DNA from: Veillonella sp.
GTDB taxonomy: Bacteria; Bacillota; Negativicutes; Veillonellales; Veillonellaceae
NCBI RefSeq assembly: GCF_015058545.1
Contig: NZ_SVCB01000137.1
Location: forward strand, 1-28,783
Length of the DNA: 28,783 bases
Reading direction: 5' to 3'
A program made the position numbers and the translations under genes. Numbering within the stretch: position 1 is the stretch's first letter; every line of letters starts with the position of its first letter. The notes under the pieces are model-generated. The model saw only the letters and a program-made list of their open reading frames with translations. It made no database searches and was not told the origin of the DNA. Of this stretch, positions 16,447-25,129 are shown one piece after another.

Positions 16447-17609
16447 TCAGCTGTATTTTATTAGCCGCCGGAGCGGGTAAACGCATGCGGTGTGAAGCTA
16501 ACAAAATATTTTTACGACTGGGAAAATATTCCGTGTTGCAATGGAACTTACATCATATGGCAAAAGTCGCTGATATTTCGGAAGTTATTATCGTAGCTGC
16601 CGCCGGTGAGGAGTCCTGTATTGCCGACGAAGTGGCGAAGATGGGTGAATTACCGTGGCAGCCGCGTATTGTGCAGGGCGGCGCTGAGCGACAAGACTCG
16701 GTGCGAGCCGGCACATTGGCGGTCAGTGATGAGGCTCATATTATATTGGTTCATGACGGTGCCAGACCGATGGCTAAGCCGGAACTCTTTATGTCGGTGG
16801 CCAAAGCGGCCGAAGCTCATGGCGCAGCCGTAGCAGCGGTGCCGGTTATCGATACGATTAAACGGGTATCCGATGATTTATTGGTTAAGGAGACTTTGAA
16901 ACGCAGTGAGCTATATGCCGTGCAAACACCGCAAGGTTTTCAAAAAGAGTGGCTTTTGGCGGCGCAAGCCTATGCGGCGGAGACGAACTATATGGGGACT
17001 GATGATGTGTCTTTGGTAGAGCATCAAGGGAAACCGGTTCATATCGTCATGAGTGATTATACGAATTGCAAGCTTACAACCCCTGAGGACATTGTAAGAG
17101 CTAAACAATATTTAGGAGTGACAGAACCTATGATGCGAGTAGGCTTCGGTTATGATGTACATCGATTTAAAACAGGTCGACCTTGTATTTTGGGCGGTGT
17201 ACAAATCGAGAGTGAGTTCGGCCCTGACGGGCACAGTGATGCGGATGTTTTAATTCACGCGCTAATGGATGCCTTACTCGGCGCGGCCGGTTTACCTGAT
17301 ATCGGGTACTGGTTCCCGCCGGAAGATGATGTGTTCAAAGGCATTTCCAGTATGGAATTATTGCGCCGTGTTATAAATGTACTACACGAAAAAGGATTTA
17401 AGGCGTATAATGTAGATGTTATGGTCATTGCAGAAGCACCTAAATTAAAGCCTCATATTGGGGCGATGAAAGAAAATCTGGCCGGAGCTTTGGGCATCGG
17501 TGAAGATTTTGTCAGTGTAAAAGCGACGACTCATGAGAAAATGGGAGCATTCGGTCGCCTGGAAGGGTTGGCGGCTCAAGCGGTAGTTACCCTTTACCAA
17601 GAAGCTTAA
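16443..17609 (+). CDS. ispDF: Bifunctional IspDF: MEP cytidylyltransferase / MEcPP synthase
   Basis: One 388-residue ORF holds two enzymes of the non-mevalonate isoprenoid pathway. Residues 1 to about 226 are IspD, with the nucleotide-binding LAAGAGKRM (7-15), VHDGARP and the TDDVSLVE motif. Residues about 231-388 are IspF, starting MRVGFGYDVHRF with its metal-binding D/H pair, then GPDGHSDADVLIHALMDAL. IspD makes CDP-methylerythritol; IspF cyclises the later phosphorylated intermediate. IspE, which acts between them, is not in the window. At the junction there is an in-frame ATGATG (17130-17135) with AGGAG at 17114-17118, so IspF alone might also be made. Confidence 0.95.
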   Translation: MISCILLAAGAGKRMRCEANKIFLRLGKYSVLQWNLHHMAKVADISEVIIVAAAGEESCIADEVAKMGELPWQPRIVQGGAERQDSVRAGTLAVSDEAHIILVHDGARPMAKPELFMSVAKAAEAHGAAVAAVPVIDTIKRVSDDLLVKETLKRSELYAVQTPQGFQKEWLLAAQAYAAETNYMGTDDVSLVEHQGKPVHIVMSDYTNCKLTTPEDIVRAKQYLGVTEPMMRVGFGYDVHRFKTGRPCILGGVQIESEFGPDGHSDADVLIHALMDALLGAAGLPDIGYWFPPEDDVFKGISSMELLRRVINVLHEKGFKAYNVDVMVIAEAPKLKPHIGAMKENLAGALGIGEDFVSVKATTHEKMGAFGRLEGLAAQAVVTLYQEA

Positions 17610-17667
17610 GTGATGGCTCACCATAATTATAAACACAGTATTATACAGTAAAGGAGCGGATATAATC

Positions 17668-19134
17668 ATGGCAAAGATGAAGGTACGATTTGCACCGAGT
17701 CCAACAGGACCATTCCATATCGGCGGTGCTCGTTCAGCCCTTTTCAACTGGCTATTGGCACGTAAAGAAGGAGGTACATTCCTTCTTCGTATTGAAGATA
17801 CAGACTTGGCGCGTTCGACGCGTGAAAGCGAAGAGAACATTAAAGCCGCTCTTAAATGGCTCGGCATGGATTGGGATGAAGGTATCGACGTAGGCGGTGA
17901 AAACGGACCGTATCGTCAGACCGAACGTCTCGATATTTATAAAGAAGTAACACAACGCTTGCTCGATGAAGGTAAAGCGTATCCTTGTTACTGTACTGAA
18001 GAAGAATTGGAAGCAGAACGTCAGGCTCAGTTGGAACGCGGTGAAACGCCTAAATACAATGGTCATTGCAGTCATTTGACGGAAGAACAAATCGCAGCCT
18101 ATGAAAAAGAAGGTCGCAAACACACTATTCGTTTGCGTGTGCCTTTAAATCAGACGATTGCCTTTGATGACATGGTTCGCGGCCATGTATCCTTCGAATC
18201 CAATGGTGTAGGCGACTTTGTTATTGTTAAATCCGACGGTATTCCGGTATATAACTATGCCGTTGTTGTGGATGACCATACCATGGAAGTTACCCATGTA
18301 ATTCGTGCGGAAGAACATCTTTCCAATACACCTCGTCAAATTGCCATCTATAATGCCTTGGGCTGGGACGTGCCGACATTCGGTCACATTTCCTTGATTC
18401 TCGGTAAGGATTACAAGAAGATGAGTAAACGTCACGGTGCTACGTCCGTTGATCAATATCGTCAACTCGGTTACTTACCGGAAGCCATCGACAACTTCTT
18501 GGCCTTACTTGGGTGGGCGCCGGACGGTGAACAGGAATTATTTACGCAGGAAGAGTTGATCCAAAACTTCTCCATGGACCGCGTAGCTAAGAATCCGGCC
18601 GTATTCGATATCGATAAATTGAACTGGATTAACTTCAACTACATGAAGAATTTATCCGATGAAGAATTATATGAATTATGCTTACCGCACCTTCAAGAAG
18701 CCGGTTATGCTTCGGCTAATCCGGATGAAGCGGAAAAGGCTAAGCTCATCATGCTCTGCGTATGCTTAAAAGATCACATCAGCTTTGGTGCTCAGATTAA
18801 AGAAGAAGCAAAACTAATTTTTGAAGACATTCAGGCTCCGGATGCCGAACACGCTGAAGAAATTAAAGCGGTATTGGCGGAAGAAACTTGTCCGACTGTG
18901 CTCAATGCATTCCGTGCAGCCGTAGCCGATTTGGATGAAATTACGCCGGAAATCGTTAAAGCAACGATTAAGGGGATTATGAAAGAAACCAAATTGAAAG
19001 GGAAATTCGTATTTATGCCGATTCGTATTGCTACGACCGGTCAGATGCACGGCCCTGATTTGAACTATATTATCACCTTGTTCGGTAAAGAAAAGACATT
19101 AGCTCGACTTGATGCAGCCATCAGTCAGTTGTAA
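17668..19134 (+). CDS. gltX: Glutamyl-tRNA synthetase
   Basis: The 488-residue class I synthetase has the HIGH-type motif HIGG (17-20, after APSPTGPF) and KMSKR (251-255). CYC with a later C (YNGHC) in the inserted region suggests the zinc site found in many GluRS. The C-terminal half is the helical anticodon-binding domain. It charges tRNA-Glu with glutamate; if no GlnRS exists in the genome it would also charge tRNA-Gln for later amidation, which cannot be judged here. AAGGAG lies 11 bases before the ATG. A strong terminator follows. Confidence 0.96.
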   Translation: MAKMKVRFAPSPTGPFHIGGARSALFNWLLARKEGGTFLLRIEDTDLARSTRESEENIKAALKWLGMDWDEGIDVGGENGPYRQTERLDIYKEVTQRLLDEGKAYPCYCTEEELEAERQAQLERGETPKYNGHCSHLTEEQIAAYEKEGRKHTIRLRVPLNQTIAFDDMVRGHVSFESNGVGDFVIVKSDGIPVYNYAVVVDDHTMEVTHVIRAEEHLSNTPRQIAIYNALGWDVPTFGHISLILGKDYKKMSKRHGATSVDQYRQLGYLPEAIDNFLALLGWAPDGEQELFTQEELIQNFSMDRVAKNPAVFDIDKLNWINFNYMKNLSDEELYELCLPHLQEAGYASANPDEAEKAKLIMLCVCLKDHISFGAQIKEEAKLIFEDIQAPDAEHAEEIKAVLAEETCPTVLNAFRAAVADLDEITPEIVKATIKGIMKETKLKGKFVFMPIRIATTGQMHGPDLNYIITLFGKEKTLARLDAAISQL

Positions 19135-19186
19135 TTGATTATATTGGGTAATAGGTTAACATCCTTTATTATTAGTCAATTTTTTT

Positions 19187-19219
19187 GAATACGGGAGGTT
19201 TCCTCCCGTATTCTTTTTT
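19187..19219 (+). terminator. Terminator between gltX and pepT
   Basis: A perfect 12-bp GC-containing stem (GAATACGGGAGG 19187-19198 with CCTCCCGTATTC 19202-19213), a TTT loop and six T. Only about 17 bases separate the T run from pepT's ribosome-binding site. Confidence 0.95.
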
Positions 19220-19251
19220 ATATTCTTTCTTTTTTTAAAGGAGGCTATAAT

Positions 19252-20472
19252 ATGGAATCTATGGTTGAACGTTTTTTGCGGTACACTAAAACAAACACGC
19301 GCTCTGATGAAGCAGCCACTTCCGTACCAAGTACTCAGACTCAGGTTGAGTTTGCGAAAGTATTGAAAGCTGATTTGGAAGCATTAGGTTTAAGTGATGT
19401 AAAAATCAACGAAAACAACGGGTTTGTAATTGGTGCTTTACCGGCTAATACTAACGACCAGGTACCGGCCGTCGGCTTTATTGCGCACATGGATACTGCC
19501 GATTATAATGCGGAAAATATCATTCCACGCCTTATTAAAGATTATGATGGGCAGGATATTTTGTTGAACGAAGCAAAAGGCATCTACAGCCGGGTAGCCG
19601 ATTTCCCTAATTTAGCCAATTATAAAGGCAATACTTTAATTGTTACGGATGGTACAACACTTTTAGGCGGCGATGACAAAGCGGGTATCGTTGAAATCAT
19701 GGAAGCGTTGCGTTATTTAAAAGAAAATCCGGACATTAAACACGGTCTTATTATGTGCGCCTTCGGGCCGGACGAAGAAATCGGTCGCGGTGCCGATTTA
19801 TTTGATGTTAAAGACTTCCCGGTAGATTTTGCCTATACCATCGACGGTACCCGTCTTGGCGAATTGGAATATGAAACTTTCAATGCTTGTGCGGCTACCG
19901 TAGAATTGCACGGCGTTTCCGTTCATCCCGGTTCTGCTAAAAATACCATGATTAACTGCAATAAATTGGCCATGGAATTTGACCGCTTATTGCCGCAGGC
20001 AGCCGTTCCTGAATTAATGGAAAACTATGAAGGTTTTATCATGCTCGCCAGCAATGAAACGGGTGTGGAATCGGGTACGATGAAATACATCATTCGTGAC
20101 CATGACCGTTCCTTTTTTGAAGCCAAAAAACAATTATTCGTATTGGCCGCCAAAGTATTAAACGAACGTTACGGCCGTGAAGTAGTAACATTGACACTTA
20201 AAGATCAATATTACAATATGTACGACATCATTAAAGACCATATGGAATGTGTAGACATTGCGAAAGCGGCTATGGAAAAAGCCGGTGTTAAACCGCTTAT
20301 CCAACCAATCCGTGGCGGCACTGACGGTTCTAAAATTTCCTTCATGGGCATTCCGACACCTAACTTGTTTACCGGTGTGGAAAACCTTCACGGACCTCAC
20401 GAATTCGCTTGTGTGGAACACATGGAATTAGCCGTTAAGACGATTATTAACATTGCTACAGCGGGCAAATAA
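19252..20472 (+). CDS. pepT: Peptidase T (M20 family tripeptidase)
   Basis: The 406-residue protein shows PepT's zinc motifs: H79 and D81 (AHMDTAD), bridging D143 (LGGDDKAG), and the catalytic pair E177-E178 (PDEEIGRG). A late NLHGPHEF supplies the remaining histidine ligand. The insertion after residue about 205 is the usual dimerisation domain. It releases N-terminal residues from tripeptides in the cytoplasm, supplying amino acids, fitting an amino-acid-using anaerobe. AAAGGAGG precedes the ATG. Its promoter is unclear because a terminator sits right upstream. Confidence 0.95.
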   Translation: MESMVERFLRYTKTNTRSDEAATSVPSTQTQVEFAKVLKADLEALGLSDVKINENNGFVIGALPANTNDQVPAVGFIAHMDTADYNAENIIPRLIKDYDGQDILLNEAKGIYSRVADFPNLANYKGNTLIVTDGTTLLGGDDKAGIVEIMEALRYLKENPDIKHGLIMCAFGPDEEIGRGADLFDVKDFPVDFAYTIDGTRLGELEYETFNACAATVELHGVSVHPGSAKNTMINCNKLAMEFDRLLPQAAVPELMENYEGFIMLASNETGVESGTMKYIIRDHDRSFFEAKKQLFVLAAKVLNERYGREVVTLTLKDQYYNMYDIIKDHMECVDIAKAAMEKAGVKPLIQPIRGGTDGSKISFMGIPTPNLFTGVENLHGPHEFACVEHMELAVKTIINIATAGK

Positions 20473-20544
20473 GTAATTAACCGGAACCACTTGCACACGA
20501 TTTAATTTTAGCCGTATAATTTGTATAGAATTAGTCGTAATACA

Positions 20545-20573
20545 TTGACTTTATAAGGGTTTTATGGTATTAT
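20545..20573 (+). promoter_or_regulatory. Promoter of the cysS operon
   Basis: TTGACT (20545-20550) and TATTAT (20568-20573), 17-base spacer; the start near 20580 lies just before the T-box leader. Confidence 0.72.
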
Positions 20574-20599
20574 TCTCTATATATCGAATAAAATTGTTA

Positions 20600-20824
20600 T
20601 TAAAGACGATGAACGAAAGAAGTACTTTGTGACTAACTTTACAGCGAGAACTAATTGGTGGAAGGGTTTAAGTATAGCCAGGGGAAATGCATTCGGGAGT
20701 TGACAGACTGAATAGAGTAGGTTTGTTCGGACACGCCCGTTATGCGTTTGAGAGAGTGCTATCAGTACTTAACAGAGTGGAACCGCGGGCCACCGTCTCT
20801 GTAATGAGATGGTGGCTTTTTTTA
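20600..20824 (+). ncRNA. T-box riboswitch, cysteine-specific
   Basis: The leader has the T-box parts in order. Stem I shows GATGAACGAAAGAAGTA (loop E-like part), AGCGA and GGTGGAAG distal motifs, and a specifier loop with TGC (20688-20690, Cys) in GGGGAAATGCATTCGGG. The conserved T-box AGAGTGGAACCGCGGG is at 20774-20789. The terminator GCCACCGTCTC (20789-20799) with GAGATGGTGGC (20806-20816) and seven T overlaps the end of the T-box, so antiterminator and terminator exclude each other. Uncharged tRNA-Cys should pair with TGC and with the T-box bulge, allowing transcription of cysS. The 5' boundary is approximate. Confidence 0.95.
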
Positions 20825-20852
20825 TTTTTACGGAAGAGAGGCATCGGTAGCG

Positions 20853-22307
20853 ATGAGAGAAATTAAAGTATACAATACGATGACAAGAGAAAAAGAAGTA
20901 TTTAAGCCGGTAAAGGAGGGAGAAGCTAAGATTTACGTATGTGGCGTTACGCCATACAATCACCCTCACATCGGTAATGCTCGTCCTTTTGTTACTTGGG
21001 ATGTAATTCGTCGCTATTTAGAGCACGTTGGCTATAAAGTGACGTATGTACAGAACTTCACGGATGTGGACGACAAAATTATCAACACATCCAATGGGGA
21101 AGGTGTGTCTTGGGATACGATTGCCAACCGCTATATCGATTCCTATTTTGAAGTAATGGATGCCCTTCATGTACGTCATGCCGATGTATATCCGCGCGTA
21201 TCGGAACACATTGATGAAATCATCGACATGATTGCCACTTTGATTGAAAAAGGCTTTGCGTACGAATTAGACGGCGATGTATATTACAGTGTTGAAAAAT
21301 TCGCCGACTACGGTAAATTGTCCGGTCGTACTTTGGATGACATGGAAGCAGGCGCACGCGTAGACGTAGATGACCGCAAACAGAATCCGATGGACTTTGC
21401 CCTTTGGAAAAGTGCTAAACCGGGTGAACCTTACTGGGAAAGCCCATGGGGCAACGGTCGTCCGGGCTGGCATATCGAATGCTCCACAATGAGTAACAAA
21501 TACTTGGGTGAAGAATTCGACTTCCATGGTGGCGGTAGCGATTTGATTTTCCCTCACCATGAAAACGAAATTGCCCAGTCTGAAGGTTGCACCGGCCATC
21601 ATCCATCCGTGCGCTACTGGTTGCACAATGGTTTCATTACCATTAACCAGGAAAAAATGAGTAAATCTTTGAACAACTTCTTCTTAGTTAAAGATATTTT
21701 GAAAGAATACAGTCCTGACGCACTTCGCTATTTCTTGATGAGCACGCATTATCGCAGCTCACTTGATTTCAGCGACGAACGTTTGGAAGAAGCCAATAAA
21801 TCTTTGGAACGCATGACCACAGCGATTCAGAACCTTCTCTACTTGGAAAACCAGGAAGAAGGGGAATGTGATGATGAAGCAAAAGCATTACTCGATAATG
21901 CTCGCAAATATGCGGAAGAGTTTGAAGACGCTATGTCCGATGACTTTAACACAGCATTAGCGGGCGCACCGATGTTCGGTTTGGCAAAAGAAATCAACAT
22001 TTACTACCAGGCCGTACAGAACTGCAACGGTAAAGTTTGCCATGAAACATTGGCTGAAGTACGTGATATCTTCAAGATGATGACTGATATCATCGGTATT
22101 TTGGAACAGGCTTGGGAAGGTCCTCAAGGTGGAGCCGGCGCTGAAGAATACGAACAGTTAATGCAGGTAATTTTGAATGTTCGTCAAAATGCCCGTGAAC
22201 AAAAACTTTGGGACTTGGCCGATGCCATTCGTGATGAATTGGGCAATATCGGTATCGTAATTGAAGATTCGCCGCAAGGGGCACGGTGGAAGAAACGTGA
22301 ACTTTAA
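20853..22307 (+). CDS. cysS: Cysteinyl-tRNA synthetase
   Basis: The 484-residue class I enzyme has HIGN in place of HIGH (NHPHIGNARP), KMSKS at 268-272, and all four zinc ligands for cysteine recognition: C30, C210 (WHIECS), H235 and E239 (PHHENEI). The C-terminal part is the helical anticodon domain. It is controlled by the T-box directly upstream, whose specifier is a cysteine codon, in full agreement with the enzyme. Its last codons overlap the start of mrnC. Confidence 0.97.
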   Translation: MREIKVYNTMTREKEVFKPVKEGEAKIYVCGVTPYNHPHIGNARPFVTWDVIRRYLEHVGYKVTYVQNFTDVDDKIINTSNGEGVSWDTIANRYIDSYFEVMDALHVRHADVYPRVSEHIDEIIDMIATLIEKGFAYELDGDVYYSVEKFADYGKLSGRTLDDMEAGARVDVDDRKQNPMDFALWKSAKPGEPYWESPWGNGRPGWHIECSTMSNKYLGEEFDFHGGGSDLIFPHHENEIAQSEGCTGHHPSVRYWLHNGFITINQEKMSKSLNNFFLVKDILKEYSPDALRYFLMSTHYRSSLDFSDERLEEANKSLERMTTAIQNLLYLENQEEGECDDEAKALLDNARKYAEEFEDAMSDDFNTALAGAPMFGLAKEINIYYQAVQNCNGKVCHETLAEVRDIFKMMTDIIGILEQAWEGPQGGAGAEEYEQLMQVILNVRQNAREQKLWDLADAIRDELGNIGIVIEDSPQGARWKKREL

Positions 22308-22764
22308 GCGCTATCAATTTTTACGAGCCACGGCTATTGAAAAATTAAAAGCAACAACTACGCATGAGGGAATTGTACCGGCTGAAGCTGAGGATTCCCT
22401 CATGCTTGCCTATATAGGCGATGCGGTGTATTCCTTATATATCCGTGAGCGCATGACGGAAGCGGGCATTACGAAGGTTCAGGTGTTGCACAACCTTGTG
22501 ACCGAATGCATCTGTGCCAAGGCACAATCGAAGGTTCTTCATGCATGGGAAACGGACGGTCATTTGACTGAGGCGGAGCAGCAGATAGCCAAACGAGCTA
22601 GAAACAGTAATGTACATGTGCCGAAAAGTGCTACGGTACAGGAATATCGTGCCAGTACAGCTTTTGAAGCGGTGCTCGGTTATTTATATCGCTCAGGCCA
22701 AAATGAGCGCTTGCAGACTTTGATGAAGGATGCGTTTCAGTACACTTTGGACAGCATGAGTTAG
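22297..22764 (+). CDS. mrnC: Mini-ribonuclease III (MrnC)
   Basis: I favour GTG 22297, which overlaps the cysS end by 11 bases and gives 155 residues, near the usual ~140; a TTG at 22261 would add 12 untypical residues. The protein is an RNase III catalytic domain without the double-stranded-RNA-binding domain. The signature is DSLMLAYIGDAVYSLYIRERM with catalytic D42, and a late EYRASTAFEAVLGYLY with the second acidic residue. MrnC trims the precursor of 23S rRNA in Bacillus, as a dimer. cysS-mrnC-rlmB is a conserved Firmicute order. Confidence 0.92.
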   Translation: MNFKRYQFLRATAIEKLKATTTHEGIVPAEAEDSLMLAYIGDAVYSLYIRERMTEAGITKVQVLHNLVTECICAKAQSKVLHAWETDGHLTEAEQQIAKRARNSNVHVPKSATVQEYRASTAFEAVLGYLYRSGQNERLQTLMKDAFQYTLDSMS

Positions 22765-22795
22765 ATGCGTTATGATAGAGTAAAGGAGAAATATC

Positions 22796-23524
22796 ATGAG
22801 TGATTATATTGTAGGACGCAATGCGGTGCGTGAAGCTTTGCGGTCGGGACGAACCATTCAGCGTTTGTTTATTACGAATGATAAGGTGCAGGGCTCCTTA
22901 CAGGAAATCATCGGGCTTGCCAAAGATAAAGGTATTGAATTGCGCCGCGTCGATGATAAACAGCTCAGTAAGTACGCTGACGGCGTGGTACATCAAGGTG
23001 TAGTGGCTTTAGCGGCACCGGTAAAATTTGCCGATTTAGGAGAAGTGCTTCAAAATTGGCCGTCTGATAAAGCGCCGCTTTTAATTTTGTTGGACGGCAT
23101 TGAAGATCCCCACAACATGGGGGCCATTATTCGTACTGCCGAATGTTGCGGCGCTACGGCTGTTTTAATTCCGAAACGGCACACCGCGCCGATTAATGCA
23201 ACGGTAGCCAAAACGTCGGCCGGCGCCTTGGAGTCCATTCCTTTAGTGCAGGTAGGCAATGTGGCCCAGACTATCGAAGAACTTAAGAAACAAGGGTTCT
23301 GGGTACTCGGTGCGCATATGGAAGGGCAGCAAACCCTATATCAGGCTGATTTAACCAGTCCTTTGGTACTTGTAATCGGCAATGAAGGTAAAGGGCTTAG
23401 CCGACTTACTAAAGAACGTTGTGATTTCCTCGTGACGATTCCTATGTATGGTCGTATTAATTCTTTAAATGCATCGGTAGCGGCGGCTATTTTGATGTAT
23501 GAAGCAGTTCGGCAGCGTCAATAA
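22796..23524 (+). CDS. rlmB: RlmB-type 23S rRNA 2'-O-methyltransferase (SPOUT/TrmH family)
   Basis: The 242-residue protein has a small N-terminal substrate-binding domain (VGRNAVREAL, about 1-75) and a SPOUT knot domain with the three TrmH motifs: LDGIEDPHNMGAIIRTAE, VIGNEGKGLSR and IPMYGRINSLNASVAAAI. By analogy with E. coli RlmB it methylates the ribose of G2251 in 23S rRNA; related enzymes act on tRNA, so the exact target is an inference. AAAGGAG lies before the ATG. It is 18 bases from yacP. Confidence 0.9.
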   Translation: MSDYIVGRNAVREALRSGRTIQRLFITNDKVQGSLQEIIGLAKDKGIELRRVDDKQLSKYADGVVHQGVVALAAPVKFADLGEVLQNWPSDKAPLLILLDGIEDPHNMGAIIRTAECCGATAVLIPKRHTAPINATVAKTSAGALESIPLVQVGNVAQTIEELKKQGFWVLGAHMEGQQTLYQADLTSPLVLVIGNEGKGLSRLTKERCDFLVTIPMYGRINSLNASVAAAILMYEAVRQRQ

Positions 23525-23542
23525 AAGGAGTGAGGCTCCGAC

Positions 23543-24079
23543 ATGAGAGAAGATATTTTAATTGTTGACGGTTATAATGTTATATTTGCGTGGCCGGAAC
23601 TAAAGAAGATTAGTAAAAGCTCCTTGGAGCATGCTCGGTCACGGATTAAACATATGCTTCAAAATTACGGTAAACATAAGGGGTACCGTGTAATTTTGGT
23701 TTTTGACGGAAAATATGCCCATCCCGGCAGTGCCGAAGAATTTGTTACGGACGATTTTATGGAAGTATACACGGTTGACGGGGAAACAGCGGATTCCTAT
23801 ATTGAACGGACTGTTTTCACTTTTAAAAACACCTATGCCAATGTATATGTATGCACCTCCGATTATGCGGAGCAGAGCCAAGTACTCGGTTTTGGCGCTT
23901 TGCGTATCTCCGCCCGTGAGTTAAAAGCCCAAGTTGAACGTGCTAAAATCGACGAACAGCGGTATTATAAAGGCATTCACAACCGCGACAGTTTGCAATT
24001 ACAGCGTAATGAACTGGGACATCAAATTGATGGCGAAGTAGCCAAGCAGTGGGAAACCTTGCGTCGGGGCAAGAAATGA
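23543..24079 (+). CDS. YacP/Rae1-like NYN-domain ribonuclease
   Basis: The 178-residue protein starts ILIVDGYNVIFAW, the NYN (PIN-like) signature with the acidic residue D9, followed by VFDGKYAHPG and VYVCTSDYAEQ, carrying the remaining acidic positions. The Bacillus homologue, encoded between rlmB and sigH as here, is Rae1 (YacP), an endonuclease that cuts mRNA inside translating ribosomes. Gene order and motifs agree. The role here is inferred from homology; the basic C-terminus could help RNA binding. Confidence 0.88.
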   Translation: MREDILIVDGYNVIFAWPELKKISKSSLEHARSRIKHMLQNYGKHKGYRVILVFDGKYAHPGSAEEFVTDDFMEVYTVDGETADSYIERTVFTFKNTYANVYVCTSDYAEQSQVLGFGALRISARELKAQVERAKIDEQRYYKGIHNRDSLQLQRNELGHQIDGEVAKQWETLRRGKK

Positions 24080-24083
24080 CCTT

Positions 24084-24135
24084 GCAGAACCGAGGGCTAT
24101 CAAGTATAATGAGAGATACATTAGTAAGGTTCTGC
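24084..24135. promoter_or_regulatory. Inverted repeat around a possible sigH promoter
   Basis: GCAGAACC (24084-24091) and GGTTCTGC (24128-24135) form an 8-bp perfect inverted repeat with a 36-base spacer that contains TATAAT (24105-24110). The -35 (TTGCAG, 24082-24087) matches poorly. It may be a regulated internal promoter for sigH and secG. Confidence 0.3.
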
Positions 24136-24160
24136 GAATCCGGCAGAGTGGGAGGTCGGC

Positions 24161-24832
24161 ATGTGCGTTAATCCACGCGTAAATGATGAGTACCGTCGTT
24201 ATGTAGATTTAACAGATGAACAAATTTGTAAATTAGCGCAAGAACAAGATGACCACTTAGCGGTGGACTATCTTGTGGATAAATATAAAAATTTTGTGCG
24301 TGCCAAGGCACGGTCTTATTTTTTAATCGGTGCAGATAAAGAGGACATTATCCAAGAGGGCATGATTGGCCTCTATAAAGCTACGCGCGATTTTAAAGGG
24401 GATCGACTGGCGTCGTTTAAGGCCTTTGCCGAGTTATGTGTAACGCGGCAAATTATTACGGCGATTAAGACGGCGACACGGCAAAAACATATTCCGCTCA
24501 ATTCCTATATTTCGCTGAATAAGCCGATTTATGCGGATGAGACGGAACGAACCTTGATGGACGTATTAGTGGAAGGCCAGGGTACGGATCCTGAAGAACT
24601 TTTCATCAATCGGGAAGAATTTTCCGATATAGAAGAAAAAATAGGGTCCATATTAAGTGATTTGGAAGGCAAAGTGCTGATGGGGTATTTGGACGGCAAG
24701 TCCTATAATGAAATTGCCGCTGAATATCACCGCAGTGTGAAATCCATTGATAATGCTTTACAACGCGTAAAGCGTAAATTAGAAAAGTATTTGGAACATC
24801 GCAGTGAATTGGCGAAAAAGAATGAGCCTTAG
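24161..24832 (+). CDS. sigH: RNA polymerase sigma factor SigH family (sigma-30)
   Basis: The 223-residue protein is a sigma-70 family member of the SigH type. Region 2 is at about residues 35-110, with DKEDIIQEGMIGLYKATRDF (core binding and promoter melting), and region 4 at about 165-215, with SYNEIAAEYHRSVKSIDNAL as the -35-binding helix-turn-helix. Regions 1.1 and 3 are reduced. In Bacillus SigH serves entry into sporulation and competence, and its gene lies between yacP and secE; here secG follows. GGGAGG precedes the ATG. Its regulon in this organism cannot be seen here. Confidence 0.92.
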   Translation: MCVNPRVNDEYRRYVDLTDEQICKLAQEQDDHLAVDYLVDKYKNFVRAKARSYFLIGADKEDIIQEGMIGLYKATRDFKGDRLASFKAFAELCVTRQIITAIKTATRQKHIPLNSYISLNKPIYADETERTLMDVLVEGQGTDPEELFINREEFSDIEEKIGSILSDLEGKVLMGYLDGKSYNEIAAEYHRSVKSIDNALQRVKRKLEKYLEHRSELAKKNEP

Positions 24833-24846
24833 GAAGGATGACAATT

Positions 24847-25083
24847 GTGAGAAATTTCTTGATGTTTGCAGAAGTGGTAGTTGCTATTTTATTGATTATG
24901 GTGGTTGTATTACAATCCAGTAAAAGTGCCGGTATGGGCGGCGCCGTAAGTGGTGCGGCTGATTCCGTATTTGGCGGTAAAGCGCGTGGTATCGACGGTT
25001 TATTGTCGAAATGCACTATCGTGTTGGGGATTATTTTTGCCATCTTGAGCTTATTCTTAGGGATTTACTTGAATCAATATTAA
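24847..25083 (+). CDS. secG: SecG, preprotein translocase subunit
   Basis: I prefer GTG 24847: AGGAAGG (24831-24837) lies 9 bases before it, whereas the in-frame ATG at 24838 directly touches that ribosome-binding site. The 78-residue protein has two membrane helices (MRNFLMFAEVVVAILLIMVV and TIVLGIIFAILSLFLGIYL) joined by the SecG loop with VLQSSKSAGMGGAVSG and a conserved FGGKARG. SecG assists SecYE and SecA in moving unfolded proteins across the inner membrane. A terminator follows at once. Confidence 0.93.
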   Translation: MRNFLMFAEVVVAILLIMVVVLQSSKSAGMGGAVSGAADSVFGGKARGIDGLLSKCTIVLGIIFAILSLFLGIYLNQY

Positions 25084-25088
25084 TAGCT

Positions 25089-25112
25089 AGCCTGCCTTGT
25101 GCAGGCTTTTTT
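25089..25112 (+). terminator. Terminator between secG and rnr
   Basis: A 7-bp GC-rich stem (AGCCTGC 25089-25095 with GCAGGCT 25101-25107), a 5-base loop and six T. The rnr ATG is only 17 bases further. Confidence 0.88.
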
Positions 25113-25129
25113 GGTAGGGGTATAAGGCT

